From JADLHS01 sp964561105 (GTDB lineage Bacteria > Verrucomicrobiota > Verrucomicrobiia > Limisphaerales > JADLHS01), in the NCBI GenBank assembly GCA_964561105.1, contig CAZLOH010000002.1, positions 62,001-126,000 on the forward strand: a DNA stretch of 64,000 bases, in the 5' to 3' direction. Below, piece by piece: positions 1 through 8,893 of the stretch (the first letter of the stretch is position 1; each line of letters begins with the position of its first letter). Position numbers and translations under genes: made by a program. Under the pieces are notes generated by a model, which was given only the letters and a program-made list of their open reading frames with translations, searched no databases and was not told the DNA's origin.

Positions 1-760
1 TGATCTGCGCCTTCCAGCAGTTGCGCAACAGATACTCCGCGTGCGCCGCCACGCACAACGCTTCGTAACGCCAGTCGGCCAGGCCATACAGCGCCCCGAT
101 ACCCAGACGACGGAACCCCGCCGCGTAAGCGCGCTCGGGCGTTTCCAGTCGCCACTCGAAATTCTTCTTCGGCCCGGCCGTGTGCATTTCGTCATACACC
201 GCGCGATCGTAAGTTTCCTGATAAACCACCAGGCCATCCGCACCGGCGGCCACCAGCGGACGATATTCCTCCGTTTCCATCGGTCCAACCTCGAGCGAAA
301 CACTGGGCGTTTCCGCGTGCAACGCCGCGATGCAACTGGCGAGATAACCGTTGGAAACAAACTTGGGATGCTCGCCCGCCACGAGCAGGACATTGCGAAA
401 TCCCTGGGCGGCCAGGGCCCGGGCCTCGCGTTGCACCTCGTCCACCGAGAGCGTGACCCGAAGGATCGGATTGTCCCGCGAGAAGCCGCAGTATTTGCAG
501 TTGTTGATGCACTCGTTGGAAAGGTAGAGCGGCGCGAAGAGCCGGATGACTTTGCCGAAGCGCTGGCGCGTCAGCGCCTGTGAGCGACGCCCCATCGTTT
601 CGAGCAATTCGCCCGCAGCCGGTGAAATCAATTGCGCAAAGTCGGTGAGCGACAGTTTTTCCCGAGCCAGACTTCCGCGTACGGCATCGGGGGTGGTGGA
701 CAACGAACTCCGCCCCAGCGCTGCCAGCGAAAGCGAATCGAATTCTGAAACAAAACTCAC
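1..760 (-). CDS. thiH: 2-iminoacetate synthase ThiH-like radical SAM protein (C-terminal part missing)
   Basis: About 253 residues can be read from a GTG at 760 to the left edge of the window, with no stop, so the gene is cut by the window boundary. An in-frame TGA at 775-773 makes the GTG the likely start. Around 480-510 the reading gives YLSNECINNCKYCGF, which carries the CxxxCxxC radical SAM cluster motif and matches the ThiH/HydG-type context; downstream the conserved glycine-rich and VGPMET-like strands of the TIM barrel follow. ThiH cleaves tyrosine to dehydroglycine for the thiazole ring of thiamine. No thiamine gene is visible in the window, so the ThiH assignment over HydG rests on motif context only. 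The family is usually about 370 residues, so roughly a third lies outside. Confidence 0.75.
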   Translation of the reverse strand, partial: MSFVSEFDSLSLAALGRSSLSTTPDAVRGSLAREKLSLTDFAQLISPAAGELLETMGRRSQALTRQRFGKVIRLFAPLYLSNECINNCKYCGFSRDNPILRVTLSVDEVQREARALAAQGFRNVLLVAGEHPKFVSNGYLASCIAALHAETPSVSLEVGPMETEEYRPLVAAGADGLVVYQETYDRAVYDEMHTAGPKKNFEWRLETPERAYAAGFRRLGIGALYGLADWRYEALCVAAHAEYLLRNCWKAQI

Positions 761-947
761 GGCGCAAACGTATCAAAGCTCCGGCCAAAGTCGAGTTACG
801 CGGTGACGGAAGGCGTGCGAGCGAGTCGGCGATTCCCACGAAATAGGGAAGATCAGCGTGGCGGTGGTTGTCCCACTGTGAAAGCCGGCAGCGCCTTCAG
901 CAACGTCATCCCTGCCCAATCGAGCCGCCCGCTCCGGGCGGACGGAA

Positions 948-1148
948 TTCTCGCAGCGCGAGAACTTCCACCTCACTCGGAGCGAAACCATTCAGCGACA
1001 TACGCCGGCAGTCGAGCGCAGCTCACTCTCTGGCAGGTGGTGCTGGTCGCGCTGCGACCAGCCCGTCCGCGCAGAGCGGACGGAATCGGGCGGGCGGAAC
1101 CTCCGACGTGCCGCTCTGCGCGGCGCGACTCCTCGCAGCGCGAGGAGT
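948..1148. repeat. cluster of four GC-rich short hairpins (REP-like)
   Basis: The 490-bp gap between thiH and the DUF1080 gene has no convincing gene. It holds four perfect short hairpins: 948-964 (7-bp stem, loop AGC), 1042-1062 (9-bp stem, loop GCT), 1065-1081 (6-bp stem, 5-nt loop) and 1128-1148 (9-bp stem, loop AGC). The first and last share the core TCGCAGCGCGA. This looks like a repetitive extragenic palindrome cluster. Function is unknown. Confidence 0.55.
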
Positions 1149-1251
1149 TCCCCCGCTCGAAGCCGGCGCACTTTGAAATAAGCCAAGATGCGCCCGCGCA
1201 CGGCTCACCTTTTCACTTGGCGCGGATACCGCGTCCCCGTAAAGTTTCGGC

Positions 1252-1875
1252 ATGAAAAAACATCTGCTCCTCGCCCTTGCGCTGTGCCTCACGTTGCCGG
1301 CTTTTGCCGCCGACGATGAAGCCGGCTTTGTGTCCTTGATGGACGGTAAAACCTTCCACGGCTGGAAATCGGCCACGGAACACACCAATACCTGGAAGAT
1401 CGAGGACGGCGCGTTCGTGGCGCATGGCGAGCGCTGCCACCTGTTTTACGTCGGCGATCTGGCGCCGTTCAAGAATTTCCATCTCAAAGTCGAGGTGATG
1501 ACCGGCCCGCACTCCAACGGCGGGATTTATTTTCACACCAAGTATCAACCGGTCGGCTGGCCGCAGGGCGGCTTTGAATGTCAGGTCAACAACACGCACG
1601 GCGATTGGAAAAAGACCGGCAGCCTTTATGACGTCGCCAACACCGGGCTGACGGCGGCGCAGGACAACAAATGGTGGACGCAGGAGATCATTGTGGAAGG
1701 CAACACCGTCACGGTGCTGGTGGACGGCAAGAAGGTTTTGCAATACATCGAACCGCCGGGCGCCAAGGCCGGCAGCGATTTCGAGCGCAAGCTGGGTGAA
1801 GGCACGTTCGCGTTGCAGGGTCACGATCCCAACAGCGTCATCCACTATCGGAACATCCGCGTGAAGAAACTGTGA
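1252..1875 (+). CDS. secreted DUF1080 (3-keto-disaccharide hydrolase-like) protein
   Basis: A 207-residue protein starting with a clear Sec signal peptide (MKKHLLLALALCLTLPAFAA, cleavage near residue 20). The remainder is one DUF1080 domain, a concanavalin-like jelly roll recognised by the opening SLMDGKTFHGWK and the later NGGIYFHTKYQ and GFECQVNN segments. Related proteins include 3-keto-glycoside hydrolases and carbohydrate-binding proteins, and are very abundant in PVC bacteria. It is monocistronic: a strong terminator follows at 1915. The exact substrate cannot be inferred. Confidence 0.85.
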   Translation: MKKHLLLALALCLTLPAFAADDEAGFVSLMDGKTFHGWKSATEHTNTWKIEDGAFVAHGERCHLFYVGDLAPFKNFHLKVEVMTGPHSNGGIYFHTKYQPVGWPQGGFECQVNNTHGDWKKTGSLYDVANTGLTAAQDNKWWTQEIIVEGNTVTVLVDGKKVLQYIEPPGAKAGSDFERKLGEGTFALQGHDPNSVIHYRNIRVKKL

Positions 1876-1914
1876 ACGGTCATTTGACGCGGGCCTGATG
1901 ATTGGGCCGGCGGG

Positions 1915-1950
1915 AAACGCCCCTGCACTGGCAGGGGCGTTTGCTTTGGT
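1915..1950 (+). terminator. Rho-independent terminator after the DUF1080 gene
   Basis: Perfect 12-bp stem (AAACGCCCCTGC, 1915-1926; loop ACTG; complementary arm 1931-1942) followed by GCTTT. It lies 40 bp after the stop at 1875 and separates this gene from the next promoter. Confidence 0.85.
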
Positions 1951-1973
1951 GGTCCACCCGCGGCGGTCCCGAT

Positions 1974-2001
1974 TTGGCAAATCGCATTTCGCCCCTATAT
2001 T
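1974..2001 (+). promoter_or_regulatory. candidate sigma-70 promoter giving a leaderless mRNA for the PaaK-like gene
   Basis: TTGGCA (1974-1979), 16-bp spacer, TATATT (1996-2001). The -10 box ends only 6 bases before the ATG at 2008, so a normal start site would fall on the A of the start codon. No Shine-Dalgarno sequence is visible. This is a pattern call without experimental support. Confidence 0.45.
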
Positions 2002-2007
2002 TCCCGC

Positions 2008-3240
2008 ATGTTGGCGACCTCGGAAATCATCCGCGAAGCAGCGCAGCCCGCGCGGCTGAAAGCCCTGCTGCCCCGCTGGCGCGACGTTCCGCTTTATCGG
2101 GACGCGCTGGCGCGGAGCGATGGGATGCTGGACCAACTTCCCGTCATCACGAAGCGCGAGATGCGCGCGGGTTTTCCGCACAACTTCCTCCATTCCGGCC
2201 GGACGTTGGACGAGTTGCTTGATCAACGACTCGTCGAACTGGAATACACCTCCGGCACGTCCGAAGAGCGCCTGCCGGTGATCTTCGGCCACGGGTGGTG
2301 GAATGAACAGGAGGAGCGGGCCTTGCGGCTAAATCCACTCGTGGCGCGGGTGCTGGACGAATACCCGAACGCGCGCCGGGCCACCCTCACGCCGCCTGCC
2401 TGCAACGGTTTGACCTGCCCCACCGTCTGGATGTCGTCTTCCCAGCGCACGCTGGGCAACACCCGCTTCGTCAACCTCGCCCGGATTCCATTTGTGCTGG
2501 GCGATGCCGAATGGCAACGCATGGCCGACGAAATCTCCGCCTGGTCGCCGCAGTTCCTCGATTTGGATCCGGTCCACGGCACCTGGTTCGCGCGGTTCTG
2601 CGAGCGGCGGGGCTGCCGGTTTCCTTCGCTGCGGTTTGTGGTTTGCAGCTACGAATTCATGAGCGTCGTTCATCGCCGGTTCCTTCAGCGGGTGTTTGGC
2701 GTGCCGGTCTTCAACCTCTATGGCTCGACCGAGACGGGCCATTTACTGATGGAAAATCAGGCCGGTGAAATGAAACCCAGCTACGACACGGCGCAGTTGG
2801 AAGTCGTGGACACGGACGCCGCCGGGATCGGCACGCTGCTGGTGACCACGCTCTCCAACGACTACATGCCGTTGCTCCGTTATCGCATCGGCGATTTCGC
2901 CCAATGCCACCAGCGTTCCTACGGGACTGATTACGTCGTCCACGGTCGCATCCGCGATGCGCTGGTGGCCGCGGACGGTAGCCGGGTGACAACGTGGCAG
3001 GTGGATCAATGTTTCGCCGAAGCGCGCGGCCTTGCTCACTATCAATTGCGGCAAAGTCCGACGGGCGAACTGCGTTTGCGCTACCTCCCGGAAATCGCCC
3101 CGGCGGAAACCACCGGTCTCCGTGAAGCCGGCTCCCGGCTGGAATCACTCCTGCAAACAACCGTGACCATCGAACCGGTCACCACCCTGCTGCCCGAGGC
3201 TTCGGGAAAATTCCGCCTGACCGGGCGCACGCCGGAGTAG
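2008..3240 (+). CDS. PaaK/CapK-like adenylate-forming enzyme
   Basis: A 410-residue member of the phenylacetate-CoA ligase-like branch of the ANL superfamily. The phosphate-binding loop reads EYTSGTSEERLPV (about residues 78-90) and the adenine-binding region reads NLYGSTETGHLLMEN (about 236-250), followed by the hinge region RYRIGDFAQ and a short C-terminal domain. Such enzymes activate a carboxylic acid with ATP, often passing it to CoA or a carrier. No acyl carrier protein or partner is adjacent, so the substrate is open. It is convergent with hisD; the two stop codons are 6 bp apart. Confidence 0.75.
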   Translation: MLATSEIIREAAQPARLKALLPRWRDVPLYRDALARSDGMLDQLPVITKREMRAGFPHNFLHSGRTLDELLDQRLVELEYTSGTSEERLPVIFGHGWWNEQEERALRLNPLVARVLDEYPNARRATLTPPACNGLTCPTVWMSSSQRTLGNTRFVNLARIPFVLGDAEWQRMADEISAWSPQFLDLDPVHGTWFARFCERRGCRFPSLRFVVCSYEFMSVVHRRFLQRVFGVPVFNLYGSTETGHLLMENQAGEMKPSYDTAQLEVVDTDAAGIGTLLVTTLSNDYMPLLRYRIGDFAQCHQRSYGTDYVVHGRIRDALVAADGSRVTTWQVDQCFAEARGLAHYQLRQSPTGELRLRYLPEIAPAETTGLREAGSRLESLLQTTVTIEPVTTLLPEASGKFRLTGRTPE

Positions 3241-3246
3241 CGCGGG

Positions 3247-4533
3247 TCAACGGACTTCCGCGCTTCGGCCGTGGGCGTCCAATCCTTCCAGCTCGGCAAA
3301 TTTCCGCACGGTCGGCAACGCCTGCTTGAGTGACGCCCGACCGTATTCGACCACGCTGGTGCGCCGTTGAAACTGGTCCACCGTCAAGCCGGCGAACGAA
3401 GCGCCCGCCCCGCCCGTGGGTAACGTGTGACTCGGGCCGGCCACGTAATCGCCCAGCACCGTGGGCGACCACGGCCCGAGAAAAATGGCGCCGGCCGTCC
3501 GAATGGCTTCCGAAACTTTGCGCGGCTGGCGGGTCATCACTTCGCAATGCTCGGGCGCGAGCTGGTTGGTCAGCGCCACCGCCTCGGCGAGCGTCTTCAC
3601 CTGAATCAGCCAGCCATGCTGGTCCAACGCCCGCTGAATGAAGGCGCGCCGCGCGAGCCGGGGCAGTTGTCGCTCAATCTCCCGCGCGACCGACTGGAGC
3701 GTCCGGGCCGAAGTCGTGACCAACCACACCCGCTCGTGGCCGGAGCCGTGTTCCGCCTGCGCGAGCAAGTCGGCAGCAACGAATTTGGGATTCGCGGTTT
3801 CATCCGCCAGCACCAGCACTTCGCTCGGGCCGGGCAACAGATCAATCGCCACGTACCCCACGAGCATCCGTTTGGCTGCGACCACGTAGGCGTTGCCGGG
3901 GCCGAAGATTTTTTGCACGCGCCGGATCGTCTTGGTGCCGTAAGCCAGCGCGCCAATCGCCTGCGCCCCGCCCACGCGATAAATTTCCGCGGCCCCCGCC
4001 GTGCGCGCCGCAAACAGCAGCGCGGCGTTGACCGCTCCATCCCGGCCGCACGGCGTGCAGACGACGATTTCCGGGCAGCCCGCGACCTTGGCCAACGCAA
4101 TCGTCATCAACGCTGTGGAAACCAGCGGCGCCGTCCCGCCCGGAATGTAGATGCCGACGCGCTGGAAGGGGTCGAACTTTTCCCCCACGGTGGCGCCGTG
4201 GGAGTTTTTCATCTGCCAGTTTTTCCGACGGGATTTCCGCGCGAAGCCGGCGATGTTTTTTTGCGCTGCCGCCACCGCCGCGCGCAGGGAGACATCGGCT
4301 TTCAAGGAAGCGGCCAGCAGCTCCTCGCTGGTCACCGCGAGTTGAGCGGCGGTGAGCTTGGCGCCGTCGAAACGCTCGGTCAGTTCCACCAGGGCGTCGT
4401 CGCCCAGGACCTGCACGTCGTCGAGGATGGCGCGGGTGCGTTGTTCGATCCCGGGGTCGAACAAACTGGAAGGCGCGCAGACTTCACGCAACTTTTCCGC
4501 GAAGTCGGCGTCGGTGAAACGGACAGTCTTCAT
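3247..4533 (-). CDS. hisD: histidinol dehydrogenase
   Basis: A 428-residue protein of standard family length, catalysing the final two NAD-dependent oxidations of histidine biosynthesis (L-histidinol to L-histidine). The zinc ligands are visible as Q259 and H262 in AQAEHGSGH and D362 in GDYVAGPSH. The catalytic Glu-His pair lies in APEHCE (about 326-331). The PGGTAPLVST and FGPGNAYV segments are typical. No other his gene is in the window, so histidine genes appear to be scattered here. Start ATG at 4533. Confidence 0.95.
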   Translation of the reverse strand: MKTVRFTDADFAEKLREVCAPSSLFDPGIEQRTRAILDDVQVLGDDALVELTERFDGAKLTAAQLAVTSEELLAASLKADVSLRAAVAAAQKNIAGFARKSRRKNWQMKNSHGATVGEKFDPFQRVGIYIPGGTAPLVSTALMTIALAKVAGCPEIVVCTPCGRDGAVNAALLFAARTAGAAEIYRVGGAQAIGALAYGTKTIRRVQKIFGPGNAYVVAAKRMLVGYVAIDLLPGPSEVLVLADETANPKFVAADLLAQAEHGSGHERVWLVTTSARTLQSVAREIERQLPRLARRAFIQRALDQHGWLIQVKTLAEAVALTNQLAPEHCEVMTRQPRKVSEAIRTAGAIFLGPWSPTVLGDYVAGPSHTLPTGGAGASFAGLTVDQFQRRTSVVEYGRASLKQALPTVRKFAELEGLDAHGRSAEVR

Positions 4534-4615
4534 GCGAAGCGAGGCTAGGGGAAGCAGCGGGAGAAGTCAAAACTGCGGCGGGGGCTGGCTGCGATTGGAA
4601 CTGGCGGTCAACCTC

Positions 4616-4726
4616 AAGGGGGCGCGGGCTTCAGCCCGCTTCACGGTGCGTCCGCGAAGTGCGCCTGAAACTGCCAGTCGCACCCGCGTTTCCGCCGTTG
4701 AAGCGGCGTAAACGCCGCGCCCCTGA
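4616..4726. repeat. paired REP-like palindromes
   Basis: Two palindromes of the form 7 bp-NN-7 bp, GCGGGCTTCAGCCCGC (4624-4639) and GCGGCGTAAACGCCGC (4703-4718), lie about 64 bp apart. They are bounded by inverted GGGGGCGCG / CGCGCCCC ends, forming a roughly 110-bp MITE/BIME-like unit upstream of the metalloprotease gene. No coding evidence. Confidence 0.55.
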
Positions 4727-4792
4727 CCGCCGCTTCCAACCGCACCTGCGGGGTCTGTGGCTGCGCGAATTGATGGAGCGGGGCGACCGGCG

Positions 4793-4890
4793 AACCAGCT
4801 CGCGCGGTGGCGCGCTCGGGCGCAGCGGACGAGGGCGTCCGCCGCCGCACGCATGGGCGCGTGCGCTCCCCGAGGCAATAAACCGGGCTG
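4793..4890 (-). repeat. dispersed repeat, inverted copy of 15535-15615
   Basis: The reverse complement of this stretch matches 15535-15615 over about 80 bp with scattered mismatches. It includes GGGGAGCGCACGCGCC, GGACGCCCTCGTCC and a CGAGCGCGCC block. It fills the rest of the 4534-4962 gap, in which I see no gene. Confidence 0.6.
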
Positions 4891-4962
4891 CGCCCACGGC
4901 CGGTTGGACTTTGCCTTTGGACTTGTCCCCAAACGGCGCGACGGGCAGGCTATCCCGAAACC

Positions 4963-7620
4963 ATGAGACATTTCTTCTTCGGGTGGCCGCCGCGAATCGT
5001 CCTCGCCGCCAGCCTCGTCATTCCGTTCCTTTCCGCCCACGCCGCCGATAAACCGAAACCGAGCGCCGCCGTCGCGCCGGATTTGCAGGTGGCCGACCGG
5101 CTGCTGCTCGCGATCCCCAAGACCGGCTTTGGCAAGGATTACCTGTTCAGCGCGTCCATGATTCCCCAGGGAAACTCGCCGACGAGTCATGGGCTGGCGG
5201 GCAAGATCGTGCGATTCGAATTATACCCGGACGGCGTGGACATGTATGAATCCACCCGGGGATTGGTGGTGACGGACGAACTCCCGGCGCGGCGACTGCT
5301 GGCGACCTTTGCCATCGTGCGACAGGATGCCGACCGCGTGGTGATTGACTTTAACAAGGGGATGCGGCGCGTGTTCACGCAATCCTGGACCGACAGCGGC
5401 GGGCTGGATTTCGAGACGCATGACAACGTGCTGGAAGTGCCCGAGAGCCGGGTGTTTGAAATGCGCGCCGCCGGGCCCCAGCTCATCATCCGCCAGAGCG
5501 TGCAGACACGCAGCCGGGAGGCGAATGCGGACGTCGAGTCGCGCTTCGAGATGCGCTATTTCATCGCGCCCTATGAGCCGGGCGACTTTGCCGGCAAGGA
5601 ACCGGCCGTGGTGGATGAGCGCTACACCAAGTTCTTCGAGACGGAGCCCCATCTCGAAATCGGCACGGGCCGGCTGTCCTCGCGGATTGCGCGGTTTGAA
5701 CTGCACGAACCGCTGCAGTTCTACTACTCGGCGAACACCCCGCCGGAGTACGTCGCGGCGGTCAAGGACGGCATTCTTTATTGGAACCGGGTTTTCGGCC
5801 GGGAGGTCGTGCGGGTCAAGGAAGCGCCGGCGGGTGTCACCGCCCCCGACGCCACGCACAACCTGGTGCAATGGGTGCCGTGGGACAAAGCGGGATTCGC
5901 CTACGCGGACCTGTTGGTGGATCCGCTCACGGGCGAGTCCGAACACGGCCAGGCCTACATGACCAGTGCGTTCAGTTTCCTTGGCAAAGCGCGGGCGCGC
6001 GCGCTGTTGCGGGCCATGGAAGAAGTCGCGGCGAAACCGGACGACAAGAAAGGCTCGGCCCGGCTGGGGGTGCCGTTCCTAGGCTCGGCGGCCTGCTGTG
6101 AACTGGACCCGCGGGTGTTCGCGCAGCAACTGGCGCACGGCTTGCAGGAGTTGCTGGCGAACAATGAACTGACCGACGAGGCGGTGTTGCGCGCGTCGCA
6201 GGATTACGTCCGGGAAGTCGTGGCCCACGAAGTGGGGCATATCATGGGGCTGCGCCATAATTTTGCCGGCAGCCTGGGCGCGACTCTTTCGAGCAAGGAA
6301 CTGAACGAATGGTTCCGGGCCTATCTGCTCGGCCAGCCGTTGGACGCCTACACCAACAAGCTCGCCTCGACTTCCATCATGGAATACACGGTGTTCACGG
6401 GCAGCGTCTTCGTCGGCTGGTGGATGCGCACGTACGAGCAACCGCTGCCGCACGACCGGGCCGCGATCGGCTGGGGCTATTTCGACAGCGCCGAGGCGCG
6501 CACCAACAAAATGCTCTTCGCCACGGACGATGACGTGGGACGCTACGGCGACGTGCAACGATTCGATTACGGCCCCGATCCGGTCAAAAGCGCCTACGCG
6601 CAGACCGCGCAGCTCATCGCCCTGCTGCCCAACAATGTCATTGAAACCTACATCCGCGCCCGCGCCCCGCAGAATCCACACGACCGCCTGCCGCTCGAGC
6701 AGGTCAACCTGGATTACACCGTGCCGGCCCGGGAAATGGCGGCGCAGTTCGTCAACGCGCTCAAATGGTTTCGCGCCGACACCCGCTCGCTGCGCGTGGA
6801 GAATCAATTCGACTACATCGGCGAAATGAACCGCACGGATCGCGAGGTGGCGCACTGGAAATACCTGAACCAGCAAATCGAAGAACTCGGGGGCGTGGAC
6901 CGGGCGCTGTTTTCGCCGTTGCCGGCGGAATTCAAACTCGACCTGAAAACGGAACCGGCGGGGATGGACGTTTGCCAGCGGTTGAACCCCTCGAACCTCA
7001 CGGCCCGGCTCGAAACCCTGCTCACCTCCACCAACTACCTCACGTTTGTGGGGTTGGACGACCAGAAATACAGTTTCACTCCGGCGGAGCGCGAATTGAT
7101 TCTCAAGCGCGGCAAAAAGTATTTCACCGAGCTGGAAAAGGAACTCATCAAGCAACTGTGCCACAAACTCGAAAACTCCTCGCGCAATCTCGGGGCCGAG
7201 GCGAACAGCTTTGTCCACGAGGACGACATCACCGCCAAACTCGAACAGCGCATCATCGAGATCGCCAAACAAGTGATCACGACCGAGACGAAAACCAACC
7301 GCATCAACGGCACGGTGGACAAGAGCCACGTGCAGGTGCCGGAATTCACGTATGACCAGGAAACGCGCGTGGCGGCCGCCAAGATGCTGAACGAGAAAAC
7401 GGGTTCGTTCAAAAGCTGGGCGGACGACGCCAAGTCCGAACTGCATGCGTCATTGAAGAAGCAGGTGGAAGAAGCCCTGAACATTGCCCATTTCAAAGAC
7501 TTCAAGGTCTCCCTGCTCTCGCGTCCCCTCCGGGATTGGTACCAGCAACAGCAGGAAGTACTGGGCCTGTTGCCGGCCGGCCCCAACGCCTCCGCCGCGC
7601 CGCCGTTGCCGTCGAAATAG
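4963..7620 (+). CDS. secreted zinc-dependent metalloprotease (DUF5117/DUF4953 type)
   Basis: An 885-residue protein with an N-terminal signal peptide ending near AHAA (residue 26). The catalytic motif HEVGHIMGLRH sits at 422-432, an HExxHxxGxxH metzincin-type zinc site. SIMEYTVF lies about 50 residues later, where a Met-turn is expected. The N-terminal half resembles DUF5117 and the central part DUF4953, as in large periplasmic or extracellular proteases of PVC and Bacteroidota bacteria. The Lys/Glu-rich C-terminus (about 700-860) looks helical. Substrate unknown. Transcribed alone, downstream of repeat-rich DNA. Confidence 0.85.
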   Translation: MRHFFFGWPPRIVLAASLVIPFLSAHAADKPKPSAAVAPDLQVADRLLLAIPKTGFGKDYLFSASMIPQGNSPTSHGLAGKIVRFELYPDGVDMYESTRGLVVTDELPARRLLATFAIVRQDADRVVIDFNKGMRRVFTQSWTDSGGLDFETHDNVLEVPESRVFEMRAAGPQLIIRQSVQTRSREANADVESRFEMRYFIAPYEPGDFAGKEPAVVDERYTKFFETEPHLEIGTGRLSSRIARFELHEPLQFYYSANTPPEYVAAVKDGILYWNRVFGREVVRVKEAPAGVTAPDATHNLVQWVPWDKAGFAYADLLVDPLTGESEHGQAYMTSAFSFLGKARARALLRAMEEVAAKPDDKKGSARLGVPFLGSAACCELDPRVFAQQLAHGLQELLANNELTDEAVLRASQDYVREVVAHEVGHIMGLRHNFAGSLGATLSSKELNEWFRAYLLGQPLDAYTNKLASTSIMEYTVFTGSVFVGWWMRTYEQPLPHDRAAIGWGYFDSAEARTNKMLFATDDDVGRYGDVQRFDYGPDPVKSAYAQTAQLIALLPNNVIETYIRARAPQNPHDRLPLEQVNLDYTVPAREMAAQFVNALKWFRADTRSLRVENQFDYIGEMNRTDREVAHWKYLNQQIEELGGVDRALFSPLPAEFKLDLKTEPAGMDVCQRLNPSNLTARLETLLTSTNYLTFVGLDDQKYSFTPAERELILKRGKKYFTELEKELIKQLCHKLENSSRNLGAEANSFVHEDDITAKLEQRIIEIAKQVITTETKTNRINGTVDKSHVQVPEFTYDQETRVAAAKMLNEKTGSFKSWADDAKSELHASLKKQVEEALNIAHFKDFKVSLLSRPLRDWYQQQQEVLGLLPAGPNASAAPPLPSK

Positions 7621-8211
7621 CCGGAACGCCCGGTCCAGACATTCGCTCCGGCGGTCCGAGTCACACCGGCCAGCAAGGACCAAAACTCGGCGTCCGAACC
7701 GGCTCTGCAATCAAAGTAAACCGACGCCTGGTCGAGTCACCTGGCCTACCGTGTGTAGGCCCGGCGCCCTCACCGGGCAGTCCATGGTCGTCCTGCTGGG
7801 TGATCAATACCACGCACCGACTGCTTCACGACCCCTTCACAAGCGAATCTGGCCCTCGGATGATTCCTTCGTAAAATCGTAGTGTATGATGATGGGTGTT
7901 CGCATCAATCGTTGGTTGGGACCATCCCCAAGTCTTAGCCCTAATGCCTTTCGGGAATTGAGCTTGGTGAAGAAAGTTCTGGACCCTTGTTGATAATCAG
8001 CTACTTACAATGGAGATGCGAAAACATCCTCAAGCTCGGCGAGCGCGTATGCGCTCGGCCCAAACCTCGACTGCACCCATCACCGGCTTCCTCGCCGCGT
8101 GGCAGCAACTCCTGCATGGCGAGTTCATCCCCAGCTTGGTCAAACGCTGCGGCGGCCAAACGCGCGTGCCGTTGACCCAACTTCTGCCCACCCCTGAGCT
8201 TTCACCCTATA
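7621..8211. other. intergenic region with possible transposase remnant
   Basis: A 590-bp gap with no intact gene. An open stretch on the plus strand at about 8010-8195 reads GFLAAWQQLLHGEF and LVKRCGGQTRVPLTQLLP. This vaguely resembles the N-terminus of IS4-type transposases, but it is short and ends without the rest of the enzyme. Treat it as a possible degenerate insertion-sequence fragment only. Confidence 0.25.
7741..7790 (-). repeat. short dispersed repeat, inverted relative to 26894-26943
   Basis: The reverse complement reads GCCCGGTGAGGGCGCCGGG then CACACGGTAGGCC. It aligns over about 48 bp with 26894-26943 with a handful of mismatches. Confidence 0.5.
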
Positions 8212-8750
8212 ATGTCAACGGCGGTGATGCAGGGGAATAAGATTAGTGCTGGGGAGCGGGCAAGAGCATCGTTTCCCGTTTGGTTTAACCTTAGTGCAGG
8301 AGTCGTTCTATCCGTCACGGGAGTTGCCAAGATTTGGAGCAGCAGCTTGGCAACTCAAAGTTCCTAACCTTCGTTGATCCCATCATGGGCATCAAGTTTG
8401 GGCAATTGATGCTGCTGGTAGGCGTGGCGGAAATCGCGATTGCACTGGTCTGCTGGTTCGGCAAACGACAAACGCTGGCGCTCGGGTTGGTGGCGTGGAT
8501 GAGCACCAACTTTGTGGTGTATCGCCTCGGCTTGTGGTGGATGGGGTGGAAAAAGCCGTGCAGTTGTTTGGGCAACCTCACGGACGCGCTCCACATTTCG
8601 CCGCAAGTCGCAGATAACATCATGAAAGTGGTGCTGGCGTATCTGCTGATTGGGAGCTATGGGCTGTTGCTCTGGCAGTGGCGGGCGGGTAGGCGAGCGT
8701 CAGACTCGAGACTCGACACCTCACCCTCCAGCACGGTGAAGGCAAGTTAG
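8212..8750 (+). pseudogene. DoxX/MauE-like membrane protein, frameshifted
   Basis: The second frame can be read from a TTG at 8334 to 8750 and encodes three membrane segments, with VGVAEIAIALVCWFG, NFVVYRLGLWW and a CSCLGNL motif. The missing first membrane segment (VWFNLSAGVVLSVTGVAKIW) lies in another frame starting at ATG 8212 or 8227 and running to about 8343. The paralogue at 11999-12694 has both parts in one frame (compare NWLIYRLGLHW), so a single-base shift near the AGC triplet run at 8338-8346 has probably broken this gene, or the sequence contains an error. The function of this family, which often sits beside pseudopilin genes in Verrucomicrobia, is unknown. Confidence 0.6.
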
Positions 8751-8754
8751 TGCG

Positions 8755-8829
8755 CCGCACCTCATCCGGCCTGCGGCCACCTTCTCCCCAGGGCGGAGCA
8801 GGAAACGCCCCGTTCGAGGCGGAGAGGGA
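8755..8829. repeat. diverged copy of the CCTCACCC/GGGGAGAGG palindromic repeat
   Basis: CACCTCATCCGGCCTGCGG, then ACCTTCTCCCC and a following GGCGGAGAGG resemble the better-preserved copies at 13486, 14716, 27010, 39772 and 40217. It lies upstream of the pilin-like start and would add a spurious 48-residue extension if translation were started at 8750. Confidence 0.55.
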
Positions 8830-8893
8830 GGTTAAGAATCGCCAGTATTTGGTTTCGCGTCGTTTGTGCGTTCGGGGGAAGGTTTGTTCCGGA

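Noticed and set aside
6079..7446. 455-codon open frame on the minus strand
   Set aside because: Antisense to the metalloprotease gene; shadow.
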